A DNA stretch of 64,000 bases from Nannochloris sp. 'desiccata' (GCA_019044685.2 JAGTXX020000010.1:186001-250000), one strand, 5' to 3'. Shown: positions 1 through 11,155, numbered from the stretch's first letter. Translations and numbers: made by a program. Notes: a model not told the origin generated them from the letters alone.

Positions 1-412
1 CGTAGGTAGAGTGCTTTGTTGGATCAAACGCTCCTGTTGGGAGGCAATAAACAAGTTCACTTATTCCTTGGCAAAATTCACGAACTAGAGTTACTTCGCC
101 ATCTTGCCAGTTTCCACTAAGTGCAGGATGGAATGGGAAGGTTACGCAGAAGTGGAAATTTGCTCTAGGGTGGCCAATAATATCAAAATCATGAACCTGG
201 CCGTCGGGGAATTGCACGCTGCGGTTATATAAAGTGAGGTAACGAGCAAATTTAACATCTTCACTGACGATGGGGAATTCTGGATCTTGTATAGTATCGG
301 TGGAAAGACACCTTGGGCCGCCTGCTGTGATTTTCATTTGTTTATTGCTCACGAAACGACGAGCGAAGTTGAAATTGGTGATCTGCCGACCGATGACGAG
401 TATTGGGGTCAT
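1..412 (-). CDS. Nudix-like hydrolase, N-terminal part, cut by window edge
   Basis: The minus strand has an open frame from an ATG at 412-410 that runs off the left edge without a stop (137 codons visible). The first ~55 residues are basic and hydroxylated (LVIGRQITNF, then a second Met), like an organelle-targeting leader. Then come VKFARYLTLYNRSVQFPDG, FDIIGHPRANFHFC and VTLVREFCQG. This layout (YNR, FPDG, FD.IGHP, LVREF.QG) is what I know from the N-terminal half of plant and algal Nudix proteins that act on nucleotide sugars or similar substrates. The Nudix box itself would lie beyond the edge, so the catalytic residues cannot be checked and the substrate is unknown. The frame is uninterrupted and has no intron signal in the visible part. 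The call rests on remembered family pattern only. Confidence 0.55.
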   Translation of the reverse strand, partial: MTPILVIGRQITNFNFARRFVSNKQMKITAGGPRCLSTDTIQDPEFPIVSEDVKFARYLTLYNRSVQFPDGQVHDFDIIGHPRANFHFCVTFPFHPALSGNWQDGEVTLVREFCQGISELVYCLPTGAFDPTKHSTY

Positions 413-819
413 AAGCCTTGATGCGTGCGCCTTCAATAATGGGTTATTTATTGGTTTTTGATTGAGCTTTGAAGAAATGAAAATAGCATTGTTTATTTAT
501 TATATATTAATATCTCCCTCGCAAATATCCAGTCTTTCTACCTTCGGTGTTCTATGCCGCCTACTGGCCTGCTTTGAACCCTTTGAAGCTACAAGATGCC
601 TCATTGCCCTCATTCAGATTGCTGATCTACCCAACTTTTAAGAACAAAATACGACCTCTGGGTTTCTGCCACCTTTTTAAACCTATTTGATTTTGTTTGG
701 GAGTCATTACTCTTAGTGAGCTACCTGTTTATTTGTTGATATTCCCTTTTAGGCCTAGATCTTGTCCAATAAAAGTTTAAATAACTCATTCTTTGCTCGG
801 ATCTTTGCAGATATCCACC
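413..819. promoter_or_regulatory. divergent intergenic region with probable 5' UTR intron end
   Basis: This stretch separates the leftward Nudix-like gene from the rightward carrier gene, so it should hold both promoters. It is AT-rich. A pyrimidine-rich tract ending in TTTGCAG at 804-810 lies ten bases before the carrier ATG and looks like a 3' splice site, suggesting a 5' UTR intron in the carrier transcript. No clear TATA element was picked out. Confidence 0.35.
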
Positions 820-1832
820 ATGTCTCAGAAAAACGAACTCAATCCTGCTTGGAAGGCAGTCAAGCCTTTTGTCAACGGCGGTCTCTCTGGTATGGCTTCC
901 ACTTGTGTCATGCAGCCTGTTGATATGGTGAAGGTTCGCCTTCAACTCGGAGAGACCGGTGGTCCTGTAAGTTTTGGAAATTGACCTCATCTTGCCCTGC
1001 ATGCCCTTCCTCATCTTGTTTACAAATACGTCTCTTCTATTCAATTCATCCGTTTCTTTCACCCCTCTTCTACTTTCAGTTCGGTGTTGCTGCTAAGTTG
1101 ATTCGCACCCAAGGCTTTGCTTCTCTTTACAAAGGTCTCAGTGCTGGTCTCCTTCGTCAGGCCACCTACACCACCGCTCGTCTCGGTATCTACAACAACA
1201 TCTCTGCTATGGCCCTCACCTACAACGAAGGCAAGCCTGTACCTCTTTGGCAAAAAGCCGCTTGCGGTCTCACTGCTGGTGGTCTTGGTGCTCTTATCGG
1301 AAACCCTGCTGATCTTACTTTACTCCGCATGCAAGCCGATACCTCTCTCCCCGCTGACCAGCGCCGTAACTACAAGGGCCTTGTGGATGCTTTCACTCGT
1401 ATTATCCGCGAAGAAGGTATGAAAGGTCTTTTCACTGGTGCTACACCCACTGTTGTCCGTGCTATGGCTCTCAACATGGGTATGCTTGCCTCTAACGATC
1501 AAGCCAAGGAGATGATTGAAGCCCTCGGTTTTGAGAAAGGAAGCAGTGTAGTTGTTCTTGGTGGTGCATCTACTGCTGGTATTATCGCTGCTGTATGCTC
1601 TTTACCGTTTGATTATGTCAAGACACAGCTTCAGAAGATGAAACCTGACGCCACTGGCAAGATGCCTTATACCGGTGCCATTGATTGCGCTTTAAAAACT
1701 TTAAAGGAAGGTGGTATTACTAAGTTATATACTGGTTTGCCTACGTATATGGTGCGTATTAGTCCTCATGCTACTTTGACACTTATTATTCTCAATCAAT
1801 TACCTATCCTTGAGTCTAAGTTTGGACTTTAA
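820..1832 (+). CDS. mitochondrial 2-oxoglutarate/malate carrier (SLC25 family)
   Basis: Two exons, 820-966 and 1080-1832, join in phase 0 across a GTAAGT...TTTCAG intron to give 299 residues, the usual carrier length. Three carrier repeats are visible, each with the signature Pro-x-Asp/Glu at the end of the odd helix: PVDMVKVR (repeat 1), PADLTLLRMQ (repeat 2) and PFDYVKTQ (repeat 3). The LLRMQAD segment in repeat 2 and the N-terminal KPFVNGGLSGM are typical of the oxoglutarate/dicarboxylate-tricarboxylate branch. Such proteins swap 2-oxoglutarate for malate or other dicarboxylates across the inner mitochondrial membrane and link nitrogen assimilation and redox export to the TCA cycle. Start at 820 is chosen because it directly precedes the conserved N-terminus and sits in an ACC-ATG context. 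Codon use is strongly C-ending, as in a well-expressed gene. Confidence 0.9.
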
Positions 1833-2370
1833 AGCTGATTTTAAGAGTATGATTTTTGGTCAGAACTCTGGAGGAAAGCAGACAGGGTAAAAAAGCAAAG
1901 GTCTTTGAGTGCACTTCATCTAGGATACATTGTCCCTTGAAGTACCATCCAATGCTATCTCCCTCCCCCTTTCTCTTACTTTCTGTCCCTTTAAAACCCT
2001 TGAAAGAGAGTATTTTTCTGACAAAATTCTGATTCTTTCAAGTGTCGTTTGTCTTTCTTTCTTCTTTTCATTTCTTTTTGCAATTTATATCATCTGATTC
2101 TTTACTTAAAAACAGCATCCTTCTGCACAACAGTAGCTCTTTAGTTTGTTAATTTGTTTCCATTCTTATTAGATTGTAACTTGACGTTGTTCCCGTCTTT
2201 TTTTTTTTAACACGACAGGCAGACGTGTAGCCTATTTCTCTCAGTTTACTTCATAGGCATCAATATAACAGCACAGCCGAAGGAAAGCACCCAAAAAAGA
2301 TAAGAGCAATCAAAAACATAAATTGAAAAACAAGCAAATTTAAAATTCCTCACATGTATTTTCTTTCTTT
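1833..2370. other. convergent 3' intergenic region
   Basis: This AT-rich stretch lies between the stop of the oxoglutarate carrier and the stop of the leftward acyltransferase. It contains T-runs and A-rich stretches expected of two 3' UTRs. I see no further gene or RNA in it. Confidence 0.5.
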
Positions 2371-3544
2371 TTATTCACTGACGTCACCACTTTGCAACAC
2401 TGCACTGCCATCATCTTCTGTTGCAATCTTACTAGGATCCAAAGAACTCGCCACAGCCTTATAAGCACTTGTCATCATAGTGTCAGCATCGGATGGTGCT
2501 ACAGCAGGGTGAATTATTACTTCCACTTTACCAGGGTAAAGTAAATACTCTTTAGAATTAGGCATCAAGTCTCCGGTTCCAAGGAGAGTGATCGGTACGA
2601 CTGGGACTTTAGCCTTGGCAGCAACTGAAAATGCCCCCTTTTTGAACGCATGCATTTTTCCATCTTTGCTACGGGTCCCTTCAGGGAAAAAGAGTACAGA
2701 AGCACCGTTTTTGAGTAGCTGTCCGCACGCTTTTAAGCATTCCAACTGAGATCTGCGATCAATTCGATTGATCATGACGTGGCCAGTTAAGAACATACTC
2801 CATCCGATGATAGGGATGAGGAAATTAGATGTCTTGGAAATAAATTTGAAGTCGCGGTTGAGGTGGAATAAAGTGTAGATATCCAAAAAACTTTGATGAT
2901 TGGAGATAAATACAGCGGGCTGGTTGGAAGGAGGTAGGTTTTCCAGCCCAGAAATTTTCACAGGGTAGTAGAAGAGAGTCGTTAATTTCGCCCAGATATT
3001 ATTGACCACGTGTTCACCTCGTCTTCTATATTTGTCCAGCACCATGACAAAGGGGTAGACAGCAAGCATGACCAGGAAAAGCGGCGTGGCAAAGGCAAAA
3101 GTTGTCAGGTAGAAGCATATACCACGAACAGCAGCTATCCAAGAAGGGAACCCTGTGGAATAGAATAAATAGCAGAAGAGGATAGTAGATGATAGGTATG
3201 TTCTAATAAAAAATTGATGCTCACTTGTTAAGAAGAGTCAGAAAACTAAAGAAAAAGCATAGACAAAAAAATATACACTATTTAGACGCACCACGAGAGG
3301 CGGGAGAGCCATCATTAACTTGAGGGAAAGCAGCAGCTGCAGCGAAAGTAGCAGACTTACATACCACTGTAGAGCTAGTATGTGCCTGGCGGGGCAAGGG
3401 GAGTGCAGCATTTCCAGGACGGACAAAAGGAGCAATAGCAGGCCTAGGTGGCAGTGATGCCGCTATAGTGGTGCATCGCAATGTTCGTGCTCTGCAAGAA
3501 GCTCCGCTTGTCAATTTGTGACCGATTCGTGCGCCTTGTTTCAT
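2371..3544 (-). CDS. 1-acyl-sn-glycerol-3-phosphate acyltransferase (PlsC family), plastid-type
   Basis: Exon 1 (3544-3361) encodes a basic, Ser/Thr/Ala-rich leader. Exon 2 (3152-2371) encodes the enzyme. A donor GTAAGT at 3360 and an acceptor ending at 3153 join as T|GG (Trp), and the total is exactly 322 codons including stop. The body begins with hydrophobic segments (GICFYLTTFAFATPLFLVM) and then has acyltransferase motif I, NHQSFLD (the HX4D catalytic pair), and motif III, FFPEGTRS, followed by PVVPI. These define lysophosphatidate acyltransferases, which make phosphatidic acid by acylating the sn-2 position. The long leader without a Met restart before the membrane segment suggests plastid import, consistent with the prokaryotic-type lipid pathway. 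Substrate preference cannot be read from the sequence. Confidence 0.88.
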
Positions 3545-3806
3545 AGTATCTAAATTTTATGATCTGTCTCAGTCGGGATTGTTTTATTCAAGAAGCGATA
3601 GCTAATCTCGGTTTATTGAGATGATTAATATGTGCTATGCAATTGCGACTTAGCAAGGAGATCCTCTCTGATCCTTGAAATTATTATTTCTCGCAAAAGA
3701 TTAAATCTAAGAATGATACTAAAACTCAGCAACTAACCATGAAATATAAAAGATAAAGGTTTCCCAAGCATGATGCTTTGCCAATAAGAAGATTTTTGGC
3801 CTGATC

Positions 3807-5659
3807 TCAAATTTGCAGTTGAAAAGCCTCGACATAAACCTCTTTTATACGCCCTACCTCTTTCCCAATAGCCTCAGCATCCATCACACCATGTTCCGTC
3901 ACTACACCAGTCACTAAATCCACAGGCGTCCCCTCAAAGTACACATTTCTCACGATTAACTTCAAACCACTGTCACCACCCTCGGACTTCTCAGTACCAC
4001 CAAGCCACCCTTGAATAACCTCTTCTATACCTTTTTCCTCCCCTAAATCTTCACTCAATGCTTCCCCTGGATGTGCTAGCTTTTCTAAGCTTCCAGGACA
4101 TATCTTTGAAGAGTCAGCGAGAGCATAAAATGGCACTTTAACTTCCTTTGCAGCCAATGCCAGTAGATGAGTTCCTACTTTATTATAGACGTGCTCGGTA
4201 TTCACAGCATCGGCTCCAATCAATACCAAATCAGCCTGTTTAACAAATACACCAGCTTGTGCATCTGTTATAATAGTCACTTCAGCCCCTGCATCAGCCC
4301 AATTCAGAGCAGCGGTGACACCCTCGCACAGCGGTCGAGATTCGCAAATTATAATCTTAATTTCTTTATTTTCTTGTTTTAACGCTTCATTAACAACCGC
4401 AGAGACGCTTGAAGACTTTGATAATGTCATTATCGTCATAGTATCGTCAATTAACTCCATTGCGTGCCTGAGTAATCGAGAATTTCGTGTTTTTAAATTT
4501 TCCCGCTCTCTCTTGATTGCTTGTAAAGCTACTAGACACACCTCCTCTACCGTAACACCAAAAGGACTGGCCATATTATGTAATGATTTGTGTACAGAAG
4601 ACAAAACGCGAGCTGTTGTGGTGGCCAGAGGAGCCATACTTGGTCTACAGCAGCTTAAATGGTATCCAAAATTCCGTAGTTGTTCAAGTAAATTTGGACC
4701 GTTGACTTCATCACTTGTAAAATTTTCAATATTTCGGTTGCGAAAGCGATGGATTTCTTCTTCCAAGGCATCTAATATCCATACTGCAAGCTGAGCTGCT
4801 CCATGATGACGATCTTTTTTCAACTTATTTATTATGGACTCTTGATGAGGTGGCATTAAAACTCTGTCCACTGTTTCTGCCAGTTGGGGTACCAGTGGCT
4901 GCTGTGGGGATTTTTTTAAACTCTGAGGAGGTACAAACTGGGCCTCCAGATTCTCCCAATTCAATTTCGGTAGAATATGATCATCATCACTTGCCTTATT
5001 GGATCCTTTTAAGTCAAAAAGAAATGGGTGGACAACAAAATATAGTTTTCCAGAATTGTCATCGACGTAAAGAGGGCGCCCGGTGCGGACGAACTTTATT
5101 TGATTAGAAGCATAGCCTACTTCTTCCAGAATCTGTAACAAAGTGAGTAGAAATAATACAAGAAGTAAGTTGGAAAATAAATGCGCAAAGATCCGAAAGC
5201 TAAAAGCTTGAGACAACCACCACTGGTTTTGGTAGAAATATTGCTCACCTCTTGCTCAGCTCTTTTTAGTAAGTTTTCATCTCCTTCAACCACTCCACTA
5301 ACTCCGCCCCAATGTAGCTTGTACGTATTCACTTTTTCACTGCGTTTCACCAGTAGGACAGATGAGTTTGAAGGATTTCTAACAAAAGCTGTAATAACAT
5401 CGCGTCGCCCACGGGTGATCCTCTGAGGGCCCCACTTTTCACCACCTTTAGCAGCTTCTAATTCATCCAAAGGGGTATTTATCGGTTGATTCGTAGTCAT
5501 TGTTATACCTCTGGGGTGTTGAAATCTACCTTTCCAAACCCGAGGTAAAACAATTGTATTTTTTAAAGCAATCGAGGTTGTGATCAATGTTCCGCCGAGA
5601 TCTCTCGCAGGAAATCTTAAAAGACACAAAACTTGCATTTGAATCGATCCATATATCAT
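3807..5659 (-). CDS. Nudix domain fused to an eIF2B-alpha/beta/delta-like domain
   Basis: Exon 1 (5659-5249) and exon 2 (5132-3807) join in phase 0 between Gln-Glu and Ile-Leu across a GTGAGC...TTACAG intron, giving 578 residues. The splice restores a Nudix box: GVVEGDENLLKRAEQEILEE followed by VGY, which fits Gx5Ex7REUxEExGU except that the Arg is Gln. After a linker the C-terminal ~330 residues match the eIF2B regulatory-subunit/ribose-1,5-bisphosphate isomerase superfamily, with IIICESRPLCEG, the GAD in VLIGADAVNTEHVYNKVGTH and VPFYALADSSK. An N-terminal leader of ~55 residues (first Met to MTTNQ) could be a transit peptide. The combination suggests an enzyme of nucleotide or sugar-phosphate metabolism rather than a translation factor, but this is inference. 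I recall similar Nudix-eIF2B fusions in other lineages but cannot verify that here. Confidence 0.82.
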
Positions 5660-5881
5660 ATGAATCTAATCAATGCACAAATAAGCGATTAAACCCCACC
5701 TTTTCAATGAAAATTTCACCATTTCCCACCTTGCTCTCATCTCAGCTGAGCTGGCGCTTTCATTGCGCTCTGGAGATCTCCAAAAATATTTGATTGTTTT
5801 CTTTTTGATAGTACTACAAATATAGGGTTACAGGAGCTTCTACTAAGAAACTATTAGAAAGGCATAGTGCTGGTAAGACTT

Positions 5882-7033
5882 TTAAGATCTCATACTGATC
5901 CCTAATAGCATTTTTGTCTCTTCAAAAACAAACCAACTAATCCCTGCTGCAGGCGCCAACTTTGCTAAATTGGTTAGCGACCCTTTATACAGCCCTTTAA
6001 AACCCTCATTTCTATACGTTTTCCTCAAAACATCCGACATTCCTCTATATTTCGATGGTCTCCCACCAATACCCTGCGCTTGTAACCTCGTACGCACTAA
6101 CGCCAATGGGTATGCAGAAAACTGAGCTAAGCTACTTGACAACATTCCAGCGCCTAAAATCATATGAGGTGGCGGTGAGCCGTCATATTCTTCTATCAAC
6201 CACTCTTTCAACATCTCAAATGCTGTTATATCCACCCCCGCATAGGGTAGTATCCCGAGCATTGATGGAAGCATCCCTCTATAAAAAGCTTTCCCTCCTT
6301 CTTGAACATACACTTTCCGCATGGTGTCGGCGATACCTTTGTACTGGCCACTTGGGCACACCGCTAGTCTGGTTTTTACCATTTCTAGTGGGTAAATAAC
6401 ACTTTGTGCAGTTGCACCAGCTAATGCACCAGCCATCATACGTTGTGGGGGTGTTATTTCGTCCGGATCTGTGGCTATGAGTCTTTTATAAATATCATTC
6501 ATGGTCAGTTTAATTGCCGTCTCCGGGGCAATCTTCAAAACATTTGCCCCATTTCCCTTAAAAAATGCTTTAATTGACCCTTCAGCGGCCATTCTACGTA
6601 GCCCCGATTGTATAGTCATTCTGTTATGGCCTTCATGGACTTGTAACAGCATTTTAAGACGGTCTAGGGGGGCAGTTGCTGAACGACTGACGGCACCTGC
6701 AATCCCGCCAGCTAATAGAAGTTTTGCTGGTCGCATTGCAGGTTCCTCTTCTTCCTCTTCGTACTCTTCTTCATCGTATTCTTCTCCGTATCCGAATTCT
6801 TGTAGTTTGCGTTCTTCGTCTTCCCATGCTGCTACAGCTGCTGCTGCATCTACAGCAGCAGCAGAGGCTACGGCGGCAGCAGGGTTGCCCGTAATGCTAG
6901 GTGGCGGGGTAGGCTGCTGGGCTCCTGGTCTCCCTAGAATTCGTCCAAAGGCAGCATTCCACCGCCACGGAGCTGGGCCGTCTCTCCCACTGGAGGACGG
7001 CTCAGCACTATCTTGTTCTACAGTGGCCGCCAA
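5882..7033 (-). CDS. mitochondrial carrier, ATP-Mg/Pi or adenine-nucleotide type, with acidic N-terminal extension
   Basis: One long frame encodes three carrier repeats: APLDRLKMLLQ, YPLEMVKTRL and YPLALVRTRLQ, with GGIAGAVSRSATAPLDRLK at the start. That pattern is typical of the SLC25A23/24/25 (ATP-Mg/phosphate) and related adenine-nucleotide or CoA carriers. No EF-hands are present. Before the first repeat lies a ~95-residue stretch of Ala/Pro-rich and then acidic sequence (poly-Glu/Tyr at about residues 70-90). The frame opens at a TTG, with a TAA just upstream, and the first ATG in frame is at 6736, directly before the carrier body (284 residues). So either translation starts at 6736 or an upstream exon is missing: a CACTGTAG motif near 7020 could be a 3' splice site. 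The transported substrate cannot be decided from sequence. Confidence 0.82.
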   Translation of the reverse strand: MAATVEQDSAEPSSSGRDGPAPWRWNAAFGRILGRPGAQQPTPPPSITGNPAAAVASAAAVDAAAAVAAWEDEERKLQEFGYGEEYDEEEYEEEEEEPAMRPAKLLLAGGIAGAVSRSATAPLDRLKMLLQVHEGHNRMTIQSGLRRMAAEGSIKAFFKGNGANVLKIAPETAIKLTMNDIYKRLIATDPDEITPPQRMMAGALAGATAQSVIYPLEMVKTRLAVCPSGQYKGIADTMRKVYVQEGGKAFYRGMLPSMLGILPYAGVDITAFEMLKEWLIEEYDGSPPPHMILGAGMLSSSLAQFSAYPLALVRTRLQAQGIGGRPSKYRGMSDVLRKTYRNEGFKGLYKGSLTNLAKLAPAAGISWFVFEETKMLLGISMRS

Positions 7034-7560
7034 CGTTGATATTTATTTTTTACCGCCAGGGAGCGATAAAACTAAACTAAGGGGAGGGAAAAGAGGCACT
7101 AGTGGCGCTAAAGGGCGCGCCTAACTGCTCGTGAAGATCACTAATTTGAAAATAGATGTGCACTAGGTCTATATAAGAGCCAGCGGGCCGCCATCGATAA
7201 TTTCTAATGTGAAATTCAAATTATCAGCGCCATGCGAAGTGCACCAAGGTTGGGAGCGGTATCTGGAAAATGCAGATGCATGCAATACAGATAGATTATA
7301 GTTTTGTTTAATGTGCTATTTGGTGTCGTATCGAGCATTTTAAGTTGATGCTAGCCAGCTTCGATTTAATTTAATGCCATCTTTACCATCCAAGTTCTCA
7401 TTTTCAGGCGTTAATTCTTATTTATTACAATAATCGACATAATTATAGGACCTACTAGACTTTAAGTATGTGCGCATCTGCCCATACGGCCTCTTTTTTT
7501 ATATATGATCTGATCCTTCAAATCAGTTCAATCACCTTACCTTTTTAAAACATACAAGCA
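7034..7560. promoter_or_regulatory. divergent promoter region with TATATAAG element
   Basis: This region lies between the leftward carrier and the rightward sialyltransferase-like gene. A CTATATAAGAG element at 7170-7180 is nearly symmetric, so it could act as a TATA box on either strand; its distance of ~140 bases from the carrier frame favours the leftward gene. The rest is AT-rich with no frame or RNA that I recognise. Confidence 0.35.
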
Positions 7561-9464
7561 ATGCCGCGGTTCAGAAAAGGTGTTGTTACTTCCCCTCTAC
7601 TACCAGCACATGGTGCCAGCAGTCTTGGGCTTTCTAGAAAGAAGACTTCTCCTTCAAGTGCCTTGGCTGGCGTCAGCGAGGCGGGATTGGCATTGGTGAT
7701 TGCCGGCGCCCTCTTTTCAGCTATAATATACATTTTATTGGTAGGGGAATGAATTAGGGCTTGAGAAGGAGTTTTTAATTTAAAATTACAAACACTGCAG
7801 TTTCAGTCTCAAAATTAATCAAATAATGTTTTTTTGGCTTGTAGTCGTTGGAAGCTCGCCGCTCTGCTGCTTTAAACAGCAGGCCGTCTAGAGAGCTCCC
7901 TGGAGCACATGTACCTACCAAAAATGCAGCATTACAACAAAGGTTAGATGCGTTAATAGAAGAAGCCACGAAAAGTAAGTATTTCAACATAAATAACATA
8001 ATTTTCTATTTCTTTCGCTGCCCTCTTTTTAATATTTCTTTTTCTTATCAGTCGCTCAAGAACGGGGGATATTGACTGAAGTAGACGCGGCAGAGAAGGC
8101 TAGAATACGTGCGCTAAATAAAGACGAAGATTGGACCTGGGTTTTAGATGATAATGATACGCGTAGCAGTGATCAAAGAACAAAAAAAGAGGCGGCAACA
8201 CAGAGAGCTGTGGCGGGTACGTGTCGTAGCAAGGATGGTAGCAGGAGCCCTGACAAGGAGTGTGGTCCTCATGGCGTGTGTATTTCTAATCAATGCAGCT
8301 GTGCAGTAGCATTTTCAGGTAAGTAGCAGTAGCACAGCTTTAATATGAAATTAAAGCAGCGAAATTGAAGGTTTTTCTTTTTTCTTTTTTACTTTGTTTC
8401 TCATTACCAGAGATGTATCTTTAATTTACTGCAGGCACATATTGTGGTCATAGCGTGCTTCTTTCTCATCCTTATACTCCAGAAGGGGTTCCTATAGCTG
8501 AAGTAGGATACGAAGGCAATTTAATACTGCTTCGAGATTCAAGATTACAGCAAACTGAGGATCTCAAACCCTTTGCATTCACCAACCAAAGTGGACTGGA
8601 GGTGGTGCGGCACGTGCTTCCTCCCTCTGATGACGTCTTCAAGGTTCGACAAAAGACAAGATACTCATAATTCAATTTGTTTTTAACTAGTATAACTCAC
8701 GTACAATCACCATCTACCTCTCTTTCACGTTGTTCAAATCTTTTTTTCTTCTACAGGGTGAAATATTTGAGTCTTGTGCAGTGATCGGTGATGCTGCAAA
8801 TTTATTACTTGGCAACTATGGAGCTACAATAGATTCTCACTCATTTATATTTAGAACAGGGCGACCATTTGGTACTCGTAAAAACTACACACAGTTTATA
8901 GGGGCAAAATCTAGAGTCCATTTAATCAGTACTCTTTCTGAAAACCCAAATTTTGAAAATTTTGAAACGACGACAACAGCGATGGTGCTAACACCCCCTT
9001 CTTTCGAAAATTTAGAGCATGTAGGCTCCATGTCTGCTGCGAGCAAAATGAAGACTCGTATCATACACCCTAGATTATTCCAACATCTGCACGTTGCTTT
9101 TGGTTCTTCTCCTTCTTCTTCCTCCGCGTTTCCTTCTTCTGAAGCATTGGTGGCGGTAATGCTCGCACTGAATACCTGCAGATCTGTTGCAGTCTTTGGC
9201 ATCGCTACTTTACCAGGATTACCGTCAACGTATTATGATATATGTGGCTCTACTAAGTCAGCAGAAGAAACTCTACAAAAACAACAACAGCTGCACAGCT
9301 GGGTAGTGCTTAGAAAGTACCACGAGGCGGGCTTGCTAGCATTTGGTGAGGACTGTATTTTGGAATGTGTAGACCCCGGTAGTGAAGAGAAGTGCAATGT
9401 GTGTAGAAAGCAGCATAATCTAGATCCAATCCAACTTATAGCAGCAATGAAAGCATGCCCATAG
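7561..9464 (+). CDS. GT29 sialyltransferase-like type II membrane protein with an EGF-like segment
   Basis: Five exons (7561-7740, 7845-7974, 8052-8318, 8435-8643, 8757-9464) join in phase to 497 residues with no frame conflict. Residues ~39-60 form one transmembrane segment (AGLALVIAGALFSAIIYILL) after a short basic tail, as in Golgi glycosyltransferases. Residues ~175-200 hold six spaced cysteines in an EGF-like pattern (ECGPHGVC, QCSC, then TYC). Residues ~263-295 match sialyl motif L: SCAVIGDAANLLLGNYG, then IDSHSFIFRTG. Later, LALNTCRSVAVFGI and a YYD segment resemble the motif S and VS region, and a C-rich tail (CVDPGSEEKCNVC) follows. GT29 enzymes move sialic acid, or in plants and algae perhaps Kdo or another acidic sugar, from CMP donors. 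The algal acceptor is unknown. The fourth donor is GTTCGA, which is weak. Confidence 0.82.
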
Positions 9465-9690
9465 GCAGCTAAGTTTATAAATATTCATAACTCTACCTAT
9501 CTATCGATATATAAGATTTCTACCGTCCAAACTTGATTTTTTTAATGATTATTACTACTGTGTCGCCTTGCTATACGTGTCAAGATGAAAGTATGCTGCC
9601 ATTAAATATGTATTACCATTACCATTATATACTGTTATCCAAGAAAAATATCAAAATTCGAAAAACTCGGATCGAAAATTGAAAAATTGT

Positions 9691-10831
9691 CTAAAACAGG
9701 CCCAACACCGTCGCTGCAGCAAAGACAATAAACAGTACTCCACCAATAATTCCTACTGTTTTTTCACTGATATGTTTCGAACACACCGCGCCCCCAATTA
9801 CTGCAATTAACGTTGCCACAGCATGACCTAATATGGCACCACCAGCGACACCAAGTGGTGACTGGGCTGCTCCCAGAGCAATCGTCGCCAGCATTGATCG
9901 ATCACCCCATTCGGCAATAAAGATCAACGAAGCGACTTCAAACAATGACTTCCATAGAGAAGCTTTCCCTGTGATAGTACCTTCCTTTTCAGCTACAGCC
10001 ACGCTTTCATTCGCAGCTCCTAACTCTTCATCAGCATCATCGCCTTGGAGCCACGAATCTCTGAGCGTTCTGATGCCGAAATATAAAAGTAAAGCCGCGC
10101 CCGCCCATTGCCCGTACACTTCGCTGGATTTGACTACAGAAGGCACGCTTTTAACTGCGTATCCGATAGTTACTGAAATGACAGTCATCACTGCAAGAGC
10201 GACGGTGGCACCGATGAAACTGACCATCTTACCGCACCTCATAGCGAGCAAAGCAGCAATAAAGAAAGTCTTATCTCCAATTTCTGAAGCGAATATTAAA
10301 CTAAATGCAGCAAAAAATCCTGATTTTGCTAATACAGAGCTCGAGAGGAAGTGTCGGACGGTTTCTAAGAGAGGGGTAGCTGCGGCGGAAGAGGCAGTGG
10401 CATAGCCACCGGCGGTGAGGGCGGCAACAGCAACGCCAAAAGCAATTAATTTTCTGCATTGGAAAATTTATTTTTGATTAATTGTTAAATTAGCTAATAG
10501 TAATAAATAATGTAGGGAATGGGAAGTGTAATGAACAAAAGCAAGCTCACCCATTGCCAGAGCCTTTGTTGTCACCCTCGCCAGCAGCGGTGGCATTGAC
10601 CGCCAAGGTTCCAGCTTGTGCCAAGACTAAAGGTTTCCGCCGTGCTGATAGCTGCATGGTCTTAGATGGCTGTATTGCACCAAGTGAAGGATTGTTCTTA
10701 ATTGATACGCGTGGCCTCTGAGTGAATGGTCTACAACAACTAGTCAGAGATGCCTGGGTGCAACCAGCATTTTTTCTCGTTGCACGGTCAACGGGCGAAA
10801 GTACATTGCATATGGATGCTTCTCGTAGCAT
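9691..10831 (-). CDS. GDT1/TMEM165 family cation transporter, plastid PAM71-like
   Basis: Exon 1 (10831-10551) and exon 2 (10453-9691) join as GG|A across a GTGAGC...ATGCAG intron to give 347 residues. Exon 1 is a Ser/Arg/Ala-rich leader of ~90 residues, as expected for plastid import. The mature part has the two hallmark motifs of the UPF0016/GDT1 family, E-x-G-D-[KR]-[ST]: EIGDKT at residues 151-156 and EWGDRS at ~275-280, each inside a three-helix repeat with inverted symmetry. Between them lies a soluble loop (DADEELGAANESVAVAEKEG). Family members move Mn2+ or Ca2+ (with H+). In chloroplasts PAM71 loads Mn into the thylakoid lumen for the oxygen-evolving complex, while CMT1 sits in the envelope. 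Which of the two this is cannot be told by eye. Confidence 0.9.
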
Positions 10832-11155
10832 CTTAGAAGCGCTTTTGTCTTTAAACTTGAAGACTGAATTCTCTCCGACAGGAAAAAAAGTAAGGTAAAA
10901 TGATTCAAGATATTATCCTAGTAAAGTGAGCGATAGCAGTGTAGCACAAATGCCTGAAGATTTATCGAATTGTCGTCAATCAATCTCAGAGCTATCGAGG
11001 ACAATGTGCTTGATAACGAATTTTGAGCCGAAACATAATTTTCCATCAAAATTCCAGACTCTGAGAGCTCACTTTTGCAGCCTCACTTTTGCAGCCCACA
11101 ACAGATTCCCTTGACAATTTATTTTGGCCAAAAATTATTTTTTTGTATATTAAGC
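10832..11155. promoter_or_regulatory. short divergent promoter between transporter and MnmA genes
   Basis: About 320 bases separate two genes that start in opposite directions, so both promoters must lie here. A near-duplicate CTCACTTTTGCAGCC appears twice in tandem at 11069-11097. No TATA box is evident. Confidence 0.35.
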
